NCBI GenBank assembly: GCA_020631735.1
Contig: CM036231.1
Coordinates: 7,715,831 to 7,779,830 of the forward strand
Direction: 5' to 3'
Source of the DNA: Saccharum officinarum
Taxonomy: Eukaryota; Streptophyta; Magnoliopsida; Poales; Poaceae
DNA length: 64,000 nt
Shown here: piece after piece, positions 46,201 to 56,290 of the stretch
Layout: each line of letters begins with the position of its first letter
Numbering within the stretch: the stretch's first letter is position 1
Made by a program: the position numbers and the translations under genes
The notes under the pieces: generated by a model
What the model saw: only the letters and a program-made list of their open reading frames with translations
Database searches by the model: none
Told to the model about the DNA's origin: nothing

Positions 46201-49200
46201 TACAGACCAGCTTCTAGCTTCTAAATTTCTAATAAAAATGAAGTGTTGCTTCCCAATAGGCGATTTCAAAAGCTAGCTGTTTGCTTCAGCTTTCTGCTTC
46301 TGAGGCAAAATGCAGAAGCTGTCTGAAACAAACAGAGCCTAAGTATCACACATTAGACAGGCTGTACAAAGTAATGATTGGCAAATGTTAGCTTATTCAG
46401 TCATGACCTGTTGAATAAAAGAGAATAGAACTCCCATAAGTATCAAGCATTGTAGCTACAAGAGAGATAAATATCATCCAGAATAAATTGGTCAAGCCAA
46501 ATTTCATATCAGGAAGCATACTATGTACAACAAACTTTAAACCTCATCCAGACAAAATATAAAGTAAAGACAGCATGGCCACAGTGACACAAGCGCACAG
46601 CCATTGTAGTATTACAGAATACAGATAATGGAGGACGAAACATTATTAGTTATTACCTTGTGCCAAAGAACCCTCTTTAAATGACTTCACTTGAACAGAA
46701 GGTGCACGCTCAGAATTCTGCAGCCACTTGATCATTTTCAACTTCAGGCCAGGGGAGTAAGCAGTTGTCTCATCAGGCTGTAAAGGCGCGTTGTTTTTTC
46801 TCAAACATATCAAGGGCGATTGTTGGAGTATGTTTAGGCCCATGAGGCTAAGGCCCATGTGGCCCATGTATGGAACTATATCTAGCTACCCTTCTAGGGT
46901 TAGCCCTATGCAATAGAGATACATCATTCAACATGGTATCAGAGCCGGAAGGAGCCGGGGCGGCTGGGAAAGGCACTGTCACGGGTGAGGTGGCAGCGCC
47001 GGAGGTGGTGGCTGCCCCTGGGGCCGCACCCGGGAGATGCAGCACAGCTGCCACTGGAGATGCTGGAGGAAGGGCGGCCAGAGCGAGTGGCGCCGGAAGA
47101 GGAGGAGCGGCGGCCACTACTGGAGCCCAGGGCTGGGGGGCTGCAGCAGGCCAGCATGGAGGTGAGGGAGGATGGGGGGATGCAGCCGTCCAGCATGGAG
47201 GGGAAGGAGGTGAGGGAGCGGCTGGGGGGCTGCAGCCGTCCAGCATGGAGGGGAAGAAGGCTCGGGCGGCCACGGCCCCAGGGCTGCAGCCGCGCCTGGA
47301 GCAGCAGCCCCCATGGCGGGCGGAGCAGCAGCCACGGGACCGCCGGCCATGGCACCAGGGGCCGGCGGCGGTGCCTCCAGTGAGGGGCGGCGGGCAGCAG
47401 GAATGGCGCCCTGCAGCGGCTGGAGAAGGAGGATGGGCGGGCGCTGCTGCAGGAGGTGGGAGGAAGGGAGGACGCGGCCAGAGGTGGCGGCTGGAGGGGC
47501 ACCAGTGGCGGGCACCTTCACCCCGGCTCCAGAGAGGGCCGGGCGGATCGGACCAGCGCCGGCCAGAGGAGGAGAGGGGGCGCCAGGAGAAGTGCCGGCC
47601 AAGATCTGGGCCCAGGTGTAGGAGGTAGAGAGAGGGGGGAGGGGAGAGTAGAGGGGAGGGGGAGAAGGAAGGCGGCCAGCCATGGCAGGCTGGCCGGCGG
47701 CGGCTGCCAGAAGCCCTGGCGGCGGCGGCTGGGTGGTGGAGGGGAACGCGAGGCGGAGTACCGTGCCGTGGCCAACGGCGTGGCCGAGGCCGCCTGGCTC
47801 CGCCAGCTCCTGGCTGAGCTTCACCGCCCCCTCGCCAGGAGCACGCTCGTCTACTGCGACAACGTCAGTGCGGTCTACCTCTCCACCAACCCCGTGCAGC
47901 ACCAGCGGACCAAGCATGTGGAGATCGATCTACACTTCGTCCGCGACCGGGTGGCCATCGGCGACGTCCGAGTGCTTCACGTCCCGACCACCTCCCAGTT
48001 TGCGGATATCTTCACCAAAGGCCTCCCTTCCTCGACCTTCTCCGAGTTTCGCTCCAGCCTCAACGTCTCCAGTGGCTAGTTGTGGCTGCGGGGGGGTCGT
48101 GTGTGTTGTGCTCTCACATGTTTTCTTTCTTGTTCAGTCTTGAACTCCGCTGCGCCGGTAGTTCAGACTGCGGGGGGGTGTTGGAGTATGTTTAGGCCCA
48201 TGAGGCTAAGGCCCATGTGGCCCATGTATGGAACCATATCTAGCTACCCTTCTAGGGTTAGCCCTATGCAATAGAGATACATCATTCAACAGCGATAGTA
48301 GCATCGCATTGTGAAACACAAGAATAAGAATAATACCGTAGAGTTATGCATACTATGGTTAAACTTATACCTATGAGTATAGTTTCATCTCTACTATTTA
48401 TATCTACAGTGAAGATTTTTGTTGGCTTGTAATGTTTGTTATAATACATAAGACTTTTCAAATACTATAACATACACATTTAAAATCTCTGTTTTTATAT
48501 ATTCTAAAAAAGACATAAGCAGCCTACACCAAGAATAAAAAGTTGACAAGTTGTGGAAAAAAAATAATAATTCTATAAGTGAAAGTTCAAAAGAGATGCA
48601 TATACCACCAGCTTGTGCTAGGATAAATTTAGTGAGATGTATGTACCAATTATTACATGTTGGCACACAACTAGTAGAAACACTGAGCAACTTATGAGAA
48701 CTACTGAAAAATCAACAGCAAAATACCTGAAGAGCAGCTTCCACTGATTCTGAACAAAGACCCAGCTCCGATTCTATGTCAGCAAGACTGACCTTTCCTT
48801 GGTCAACTAGCTGTGCCGTCTGTGCAAATATACAAAATGCAGTTAGGTACAAAACCTCCATACCCTAATCTGGCTATGTAAGATGAGCAAATACCTTTGT
48901 AAGAATTCCAGAAACATCTCCAGAATTGCTCATAATATTCCAATCTGCAGAGGGTTGATCAACAGCCATATCTGCACTTTGAGTTTCTTGAGTGCTTCCA
49001 AGAGTGGATGGAACGGTAGCCACTTCAGTTGTCTGTGCTTCTGCACTTTGAGTTTCTTGAGTGCTTCCAAGAGTGGATGGAACGGTAGCCACTTCAGTTG
49101 TCTGTGCTTTGTTTAGGATACAAGAACTAGTAGTAATTGTGCTGTTCACAAATTTGTCCTTGTTACTGCACGTAAATCTCACTTGTTGTTCATTCCCAGT

Positions 49201-52154
49201 AAGAGGTTTTCCATCATGCGGCTCAACTTGAGCAGAGTCCAGTTCAGATACACTTTTGTCATTCTGTATGGAGCTGATGCTTTTGACAGCAGAATGCTTT
49301 GCACAAAATGCTCGCATCTCAACCTATTAACAGTTAAAAATAAGAAAAATTAATAATAAGCAATCAAATATAATGAACAGATTTAATAAGAAGAAAAAGA
49401 ACTAACATTATCATGACCAAACTTCCCCCATATCTCAATCTGAAGCTTGAACTCTCTTGCACATATAGGATGGAAGGAAGTCCTGCATGCTCCTAAAAAC
49501 CACATGAACTTAGAAAATGAATGGATTATAAAATTAGAACTATTATTGTTCAGATACAATCTACAGAATACTCCCTATGCTCTATTTCATTTTATGTTTT
49601 TGGCATTGCTCGGACACCAAAACATGACTTTGAACACTGATTTGTATACTTAATATCCATAAATACTAACAAGGAATTATACTTTTGTGAAAGCATTTTC
49701 AAAGAAAAATCTATTCATGCAATTATCATACTGTCAATATTTATGCTAATAACATATTAACCGTAGAACTTTCAAAAGATGTTGATGTCACGGCTCTACG
49801 ATTTCAAACAAAAAAGGACGAAATAGTAGACTGTGAATACATATTCATTAATGCGATGCTTCCCTTAAATACTGGCAAAAATGGGAAAAAAAAAAAAGAC
49901 ATACTTGCTGTTTACAACTTTCAAGGTGTACCTTTCAAGCTTGTCAGAGTAATTATGTAACTTCACATTGTGTATTCATCATAATACAATGCTCACCCCC
50001 CGAACAAACCAATAGTCAAAAGGCAGAAATACCATAACTGAGTGTCACAGTGCATAGACCTCTCCCAGGCAACTACCAGATCATCCCCAAAATAAATTAC
50101 ATCCTTATTTGTAGAAGGTTTACCTTAGAAAACACTAGATCTAGAAGGCATGTACAGCTCTATTTGTACAGAAACAATGAACAATGAACAAGGAAGCCTA
50201 GAATGTCTATTCAAGTGCAACTATCCATGCAAAACTCAAATAGTCGAATGCCAGCTCTTTCACAAATATGGTTAAATCCAAATGTTGATGGCTTTGGCTT
50301 ACAATGGCAGCTTAACGGGAGAGGCATGTTGATAAGACATCAATCAAGAAAATGCTGAGTGGCATGGCAAACAGACACCAAAATATATTTTAAAAATTTG
50401 CTCTTAAAAAGGGTCTGGACAATCGTCGGCTTCTGAGGATATTTCTTCTCAGTTACATGCTGATTAGGAAGATTTAGATATTGACAAATGACACACTTAA
50501 CTAGTTTAGGAACCCATATGTGAATTCAGGACATGGAAGACACTGTGGTAGTGTGGTATAAGTTCAAGGAGTGCTGGTGCATTTCACTTTTATAAGATTT
50601 CAAATAAGTGAAACTGGGGTATGACAAGAGAAAATAAATAAAGTAAAAGAGAACGAATTATTGCAGCTTAAACATATCTTAAATTAAAGATTCAGGCATA
50701 TAAGAACTTCAGTTCTCGGAGACAGGAGATGAATGTAGCTTAGCGTTAGAATCGGAGTGATTATGTTCAAAATACATACCATGGCTGCAGCGGACACATG
50801 CGCCATGCATGACCTTGCAAAGGCTGCACACCAATTTTGATTGATTCTCTTGGGTATCTACTATATTGGTGACAAGCTCCATTGATTCCATGTCCTTGAC
50901 ATGAAACTCTGGTCTCCAAAGACTACAAAATAAATGTACAAATTCTTGGTTTCCTCCATCTGTGGATGGACCAGGGTCCCTTTTGAAAGGTTTCAAAGCA
51001 CCTTTCTCCTTTGGACAGAGCACACAGGGCATTGACACAGTCCTGCAGGCATCGCTCCGTGTCAACCTCCGTGGCATCCCGATATTCCGGCTACACCAAA
51101 CACAAAACCAGAAACGATCTGGCACAACATGCACACCATAACACTTCTGGTGCACAGATATCTCACAGTTCTTGCAATGAAGCATCCTGTTAGACATCAT
51201 GTCACTTTCTCCCAAACAACAAACATCGCAGATTGAACCAGCCTCAACTTCAGGGGATGGCAGCAGTACAAGCTGCTCTAGCCCAGCATCTGCACCTAAG
51301 AGCTTCCTCTTCTTGTTTGGGCGCTCTGAAGTGAGCACAAACCGTCCCCTTGCTCCTAAGAGCCAGCTCAGAGAAGGCCACAGATCCTCTCTACATCCTG
51401 GTAGAACAATGCTATTAGTCCTGCTTTGATCTAACACGATTTCAACCGGCTGCTCCTCTTGCTGCACGATCACTTCCTGCATGTCCTGATCACAATTCTC
51501 TTTATTACTCTCATCTTGGGTGGCCAGCTCTACACTGGCTCCAATATCATCCAAGCTGTCCTGAATATCCTCTTTGCTCCTATCCAACTCCTCGTTATGC
51601 TTGCCCAAATTCGAGCTCAAATCTGGGCTTTCATCAGCTTCAAAAGCATGAGATAGATCTGAATTCTCCCCTAACTCCTTACTACTGCCCACAACTGGTA
51701 TCACAAAATAAGGATCAATCTGGCTGGGACAGAATTGATGCTTCGTCACTAATTCCTCGAAATCCTCCGCTGTGAACTCTCGAAAATAGGGCTCCAACTG
51801 CTTCCAAAAGCCCTTGCACCCAGCAGGCACTCTCGGGTGCTGCACCAGGGGAGGTGCTGGCTCCGGCTGCTGCTGCTGGGGCTGGCTCTTCTTATGATTC
51901 TTCCGCACGTCACCCACCGCCGCCCATCTGGCAACTCGGGATGGCAGCCAGGGGTCCCGTCCAGCAGCCTCCTCCCCGTCAAACGGCGACCGCACACACA
52001 GTGCCTTCCTGGCCTGCTCGCACGGGGTGACGCCGGCCGTCGCCGGCGGCGTGCCCCCGGCGGGCGGCGGCGCATCTTCGCCGGACTTCCGGGGGGATGA
52101 CGAGGGCGACGCGTCGGCGGCCGCGGCGAGCGGAGGTCTCCGGCGAGGCGCCAC
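37285..52154 (-). CDS. Double PHD/extended-PHD zinc-finger chromatin protein, 18 exons
   Basis: Exons, high to low: 52154-50780, 49492-49407, 49323-48895, 48819-48727, 46777-46657, 45806-45620, 45417-45314, 45212-45006, 44801-44548, 44469-44251, 44176-43955, 43869-43816, 43637-43569, 43474-43337, 43224-43171, 42486-42427, 37959-37552, 37443-37285. All introns are GT-AG, phases agree, and the total is 4,239 nt (1,412 residues). PHD1 has C309/C312, C327/C330, H335/C338 and C351/C354. It is followed by an extended PHD (C377/C380 onward, FVHLFCSLW, GACRTSFHPICA). A second PHD (C1005/C1008, C1021/C1024, H1029/C1032, C1045/C1048) and a second extended PHD (QWVHAFCAEW, DACSICHRYVGACLKC, ITFHPSCARDAG) follow. 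A basic NLS (PNKKRKL) lies near 280. This layout resembles Arabidopsis At1g77800-type proteins and the PHD modules of Jade/BRPF histone readers. The likely role is histone-tail reading in the nucleus (inference). The predicted start is GTG (see findings). Confidence 0.9.
38122..38336. repeat. 106-bp tandem duplication in intron 16 of the PHD gene
   Basis: AACTACAC..GTCAGCAATAATAACTGACATC... through TGGCACATTT occurs at 38122 and 38228 with few differences. Confidence 0.88.
39295..39671 (-). pseudogene. Captured RBR (ARIADNE-type) E3 ubiquitin ligase fragment
   Basis: From the ATG at 39671 the minus strand reads LLCGICF, then CCSHYYCDMCWSGN and CRLSLRCPDPAC, matching the RING1 domain of ARIADNE-like RBR ligases (CGICF...CGH.FC..CW...LRCPDPSC). 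After a frame change it continues YARFAVRSDVEQ and GGVKWCPAAGCTRAVEFV, the RING1-IBR linker and IBR start (KWCPAPGC in the family). The IBR remainder and RING2 with the catalytic Cys are missing, so it cannot be a working ligase. Confidence 0.82.
39840..40200. repeat. GC-rich coding-like repeat inside the Pack-MULE
   Basis: Degenerate units of about 30-39 bp encode repeated ARPAA / GQARE-type peptides in one plus frame (LARPTARPAAPMLARPAAKP) and AGRAREGAAG-type peptides in one minus frame. The source is unknown. Confidence 0.6.
40662..41560 (+). pseudogene. Ty3/gypsy gag remnant, frameshifted
   Basis: It starts MTAKQDRILGQLATINNRM. Later it reads KMKFPYFDGESDPLTWLNKC and, after shifts between frames, ASDVELQWSANLQMAMSLSR, all typical of grass gypsy gag. 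Several frame changes are present around 40880-41400. It has no protease or pol. Confidence 0.8.
41851..42088. mobile_element. Stowaway MITE (238 bp), TA target duplication, in intron 16
   Basis: The left end CTCCCTCCGTCCACAAAAG and the right end (inverted CTCTCTGGGTCCAAAAAAGG) are flanked by TA (41849-41850 and 42089-42090), diagnostic of Tc1/mariner-type Stowaway elements. Confidence 0.88.
46947..47745. other. GC-rich cargo of the copia element, origin unknown
   Basis: About 800 bp separate the primer-binding site from RNase H. It has no gag, protease, integrase or RT resemblance. It is open for long stretches on both strands (plus to 47628, minus 47117-47917) with Gly/Ala/Pro-rich translations. 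A GGCTGCAGCCGTCCAGCATG motif recurs about three times (47170-47250). Confidence 0.7.
47746..48079 (+). pseudogene. Copia RNase H C-terminal fragment
   Basis: The frame reads EAEYRAVANGVAEAAWLRQL, VYCDNVSAVYLSTNPVQHQR and TKHVEIDLHFVRDRV, ending ...FTKGLP...SSG-stop at 48077-48079. These are the conserved motifs of copia RNase H, including the DN and H..D positions. The upstream part of pol is absent. Confidence 0.92.
48974..49111 (-). repeat. 69-bp in-frame tandem duplication in PHD exon 3
   Basis: Units 48974-49042 and 49043-49111 are almost identical and encode AQTTEVATVPSTLGSTQETQ twice. The period is 23 codons, so the frame is kept. Confidence 0.97.
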
Positions 52155-52290
52155 GGCGGAAAACCTCCAGTGCTAGGGTTTCTCTCAGGTACGATTTTTT
52201 CGGGGGAGTTCAGATCCGGGGGCGAGAGGGAAAGAGTACTGAGGAGGGAGATGCTTCTGTAAAAAATCAAAGCGCCCGTTCGCTTGTCGC
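52155..52290 (-). promoter_or_regulatory. 5' UTR/promoter-proximal region of the PHD gene
   Basis: It carries a pyrimidine-rich leader (CTCCCTCCTCAGTACTC, TTTCCCTCTCGCCCCC) and the common plant leader motif AAACCCTAG. An in-frame TAG at 52173-52175 excludes upstream extension of the frame within this exon. Confidence 0.5.
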
Positions 52291-54017
52291 TTCCTCTCGT
52301 AGTGGGCTGGGCCTGGGAGTCGTGCTCTCACCTCGAGAAAGGCGCCTTCCGAGACGCTACGCGCACCCGAAGGCAGCTCACCAAGTCACTGACTAACTGG
52401 TCCCACATGGTCGTGAGCTGGTACGAGTGGCCGTAGCACTTTCCTCGGGAGGGGATATACCTGGTCCGCTGCTGTTTTTCCTTGCGCGGGGTCACGGGCT
52501 GTGTTGCCCGATGCATGACTGATACATGGGCCCTCACATCTCTACGTGTTCACGGGTCCACGAGTCAGTTATAATTATCGCAAGGAGAAGCGACACGACG
52601 CGTTGTGTATTGAGGGTCATGCGTGGGCCCACCAGGCGCCCGGGTAACACGTACACCCGCGAAGAGGAAACGGTTGCCACCGCGCTTTCACGTGACGTGA
52701 AGTGGGTGGGTGGCGGGTGGACCCGGATCTCCGTCTTCATGGGAGCCGGTGGGAGCCAGGCGCCACTGCGCCAGCAGACCTGATTTTTTTTTTAGGAAAT
52801 TGCTTGGGCTGAATTGTGATGGACTGATGATCATCTTGGGGGGCTTGGGCTGGGAATGACAGTTTGGGGCTTTCTGGTAAATTGATTTGGGCTCCAGCCC
52901 GTTTTATGATAGACTTGTCCAATCCTCTGGTTGAAAAGAGATCTCTCCTTTTAGGCCAGATTTCTCAAAAAAAAACTTTTTTTTAACAAAGACGCTCAAA
53001 AAGAGTGTCTTTGTCTTTACCTCTTTTTCGAAGAGTTGGGGAAATTAATAAAAAAATATATTTTATTTAGATTTTTTTTCATTGTCTTCTTCACTAGTAG
53101 CTTTAATCGATTAAGAACAAAGCCTTCTTTTTTGAAAGGGAGAACAAAGCCTTCTTGAATACTGAAGCCAATGTGCAGTTCTTATGGTGAATCCAATGAC
53201 AATCCCCAAACATTGGACATACCGTAAGATCCAATATTCATCATCAAAAATAAAAACCCCTTGTAAAATCATTTGTTGGTAGTGTATTGAAGTCTAGTGA
53301 TGTTTTGTATGAACGAAGAATTAAAGATTGTTTCAATGTTGAGTCTATTAGTAATTGATTTAGCCATTATGTTCGTCTTGCGAGTGAGCACATGCGACTA
53401 AAAATAACGTAGGTTAGATCTTAGACATGCGCTTAGCGTAGGACAAAAGAGAGGAATTTTTTAACACTAGCCTAAATTCACTCTCGCCCTTTGGAGTGCT
53501 CACTAGAGCTGGCTAATTAACTCAGATAGAAACTCATTCCGCGAGTATACATTTAAAATTTAAAAACAAGAGAACACCAGGAGCCGGCGCGGCCTCAGGA
53601 TGGCCACGTCGATGAATCAACTGTCGGTCGTTGGATGCCGGATGATCGGTGGTGCTTTCGTTGACCAGGGGACGGCGACGGGCGGGGCCTGTTCTTTTGA
53701 CCTCCTCCCTCTCGCATTGGCCATTGTTGGTTGTTGTCCAACTGCAATTGGCTGAGAGTACAGCGACCGCTCTGTCACATAGCCTGTGACTGTTGTTGTT
53801 ATTGATCTTTCACTGGCCAGCTCTGGTTGTTGTCTAGCGTGGATTGGCTGGAGTATAGAGGTCCCAGTGGCAGTGTCCATACGTCCATCGCCTGGAAAAG
53901 CCTCTGCTCTCTCCTATCAAAATATCAGACCCCGGTCCCTTCACTCCGTTCCTACTCTATCCGTTTCTCTCCCTTCCTCTGTCTCAAACAGCGACGTGAG
54001 GCTTGGTGTCGTAGAGG
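52291..54017. other. Intergenic, no gene recognised
   Basis: Open frames at 52300-52780 and 53600-54000 lack family resemblance. An imperfect duplication of about 110 bp (TTGGTTGTTGTC..ATTGGCTG.AGTA) lies at about 53715-53865. Confidence 0.45.
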
Positions 54018-54022
54018 CCCGG

Positions 54023-56063
54023 TGAAAGTCCTATGTTTGGTGTTGGTAATTAGTGACAATACCTAGTACTAACCACATATCAAAGACATGTGTGTAGCTA
54101 TAATGTGGTTGGTGCAACGACATGGTGAAGCAAGGATCAAACAATGGTGATATGATCAAGTGCTTGCCATGATGGAGTTGGATGAAGGTGCAAAGCCAAT
54201 CCTATGGAGCTCAAAGCAAAGGTATAGATAAGATTTGCTTTTGGTGTTCAAGATACCATAGAGGGTGTGATCACACTTAGGATCGATAGCCGTACTATAA
54301 AGAGGGGAATTTTCGGGGCTATTGATCACTTAAAGTGTCACTAGATAAAGAATCATTTGCATATGCATTTAGGTCTAGTGGTGAGTTAACTTAATGTCTC
54401 GAAAATGATTGTGAAAATGCTAACACATATGCACATGGTGATATACACTTGGTGTTGTTAGCATATTTGCGAAGGCGGTGGAGTTTGAGCGGTAGAGATG
54501 AGTTTCTTTTTTGTGAAAGCGAAACGCCTATTTTCCACTACGCTGGTGGCGAAGATTTTCTCTAAGTCATCGTGGTTAGAAATGGAGGCGAATGGAGGTC
54601 ACTGGAATTGATCGGATGCTGGACCGGACGCGGTCTCGGCATGATCGGACGCGTCCGGTCAGTTCTTCCTACGTGCTGCGAACGCGCGCACCGGCGCGTC
54701 AGGTCACTCGCGGGACCAGCGCGTCCGGTTAGGCGCCAGAGGGACAGCGAACGCGGAGGGTCGACCGGACGCGGTGGCTCGTCCGGTCGCGGTTGGGTGC
54801 TTACTGGAATCGACCGGATGCTGGCACTGTGGCGTCCGGTTAGTTCAAGCGACGCGTCTGGTCGCGTGGTCTGTAACGCGAATCGTGGCGACCGGACGCC
54901 GAGGCGCGTCCGATTATTTTTGATCGGCGAGTCCGGTCACTCTAGCACGTGAACGAGTACATTTAAGTGACTGTTACGATCGAACGAACGAGATTCAAAG
55001 CGAGACACGTGGTGTTCATCGGGGAAGTCACGTAGCCGCGACCAGACGTTGACCGTGTCCAGTCAGTTCGACCGGCGCGTCCGGTCAGCGCGACAGCAGT
55101 AGCATCTCGTGTCTAACGACTATTTCATGTTGGGGGCTCCTATAAATACTTGTTGGCCGACTTCTAGAGGTCTCTCTTAGATATTTTGACTCTCTAACAT
55201 TCTCTTGAGCTAAGCACATCCCCTCCCACTTATATCCCTTGCTTGATTGCCTAATCAAAGTGAGATTGAATGATCTCAAGTGCATTTGCTTATGAGTTTG
55301 CATCTAGTTGGCACTTGGGTGTTATTTTGCTGCTGGATTCTCGTTTCTCTCGGTGGTTGCCGTCACCTAGACGGCTTGGAGCAGCGGAGGAGGTCCGACA
55401 CGTGTTGGTGATTGTTCGTGGCCGGCTCCGATGAGCTTGTTGTGAGGGGTTGTTGTGGTTCCCCGGCGGAGCGCCGAATTCCAACTCTAGTGGATTGCTC
55501 GTGTCGGAACTTCTCACCAGTTGGTAGGTTCTTGTGGCGCCTTTTGAGAGGCTCGGTGTGATACCGATTAGCCACTGAACCACGTGGTGTAGGGGGACAC
55601 AATGAGGACTAGCGTGCCGGCAAAGCACGTGAATCTCGGGATAAATCTTGTGTCTTAATTGTGTTTAATCGATTGGATTTCATCCCGGTGATTAGTTACT
55701 TCATTTGACTATATTGGTATTCATTTTGGTTGGCTCAATCATCGCCACTCGATATAACATTTCAAATCCCCTCTCGCACTTACTTTGGTATCTTCTTGTT
55801 TAGTTTGTTGTTGTTCCTTTTTTGTTGCTAGCTTGTGTAGTTCTAGTTGTAGTAGTTTTGTAGTTTTGCTAGCTTGTTGTTTGTCTTGTGGCGGTTGTGT
55901 GAACCAAACTAGAATTATCAATGGGAGAGGTCATAGGTGGCTTGCCCCTTTAGGCTAGACAAAACTCACATCTCACCATTTATATTACTAATTAAATTGT
56001 TTGAGTAATCTTTGTGGAAAGTTTTATTAGCCTATTCAACCCCTCAGCCATCCAGACCTTTCA
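54023..56063 (-). mobile_element. TG...CA element, second full-length copy (2,041 bp), TSD CCCGG
   Basis: In reverse orientation it runs from TGAAAGTCC at 54023 to GACCTTTCA at 56063 and is flanked by CCCGG (54018-54022 and 56064-56068). Ends and internal landmarks match 25424-27742: TTAGCCTATTCAACCCC near the 5' end, a CTATAAAGAGGGGAATTTTC block, and the ACCGGACGCG cluster at about 54620-55090. The two copies are divergent, so the family is old or diverse. No protein of a transposon is visible. Confidence 0.85.
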
Positions 56064-56106
56064 CCCGGGTGGGCATGGGCACGCCGCGCGAGGTCGGCCT
56101 CCGGCG

Positions 56107-56290
56107 GTCTTGCACGGACGGCCAGGGCGACGGCGCCCCCAGTGCGGCGGTGTACTGACGCGGGCACGCCCCCGCTGTGGCTGCGGGCGAGGGGCGAGGG
56201 CGCCCCCAGCGCGACGGCGTACCGGCGCAGGCACGCTCCGGCTGTGGCTGCGGGCGCGGGGCGAGGGTAGCCCCCGGCGTGGGCGGGTTC
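56107..56290. repeat. 67-bp GC-rich tandem repeat, about 2.5 units
   Basis: GCTGTGGCTGCGGGCG recurs at 56174 and 56241, and the preceding GGCACGC(C/T)CC and GCCCCCAG(T/C)GCG(G/A)CGG motifs recur with the same spacing. Confidence 0.85.

Larger units (their letters stand above)
46821..48291 (+). mobile_element. Non-autonomous Ty1/copia element with 113-bp LTRs in PHD intron 4
   Basis: The LTRs at 46821-46933 and 48179-48291 (TGTTGGAGTATG...ATTCAACA) differ at one base. GCGAT is duplicated at 46816-46820 and 48292-48296. A primer-binding site TGGTATCAGAGCC, complementary to initiator tRNA-Met, directly follows the 5' LTR (46934-46946). A polypurine tract (TGCGGGGGGG) precedes the 3' LTR. Of pol, only the RNase H end remains. 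The rest of the interior is GC-rich sequence of unknown origin. It lies antisense to the PHD gene. Confidence 0.95.

Noticed and set aside
46870..47628. 252-codon plus-strand frame across the copia LTR and cargo
   Set aside because: It starts inside the LTR and runs through the primer-binding site, so it is not a gag. Kept only as cargo of unknown origin.
48883..49116. Plus-strand frame with a repeated Cys/Ser peptide
   Set aside because: It is the antisense of the duplicated segment of PHD exon 3.
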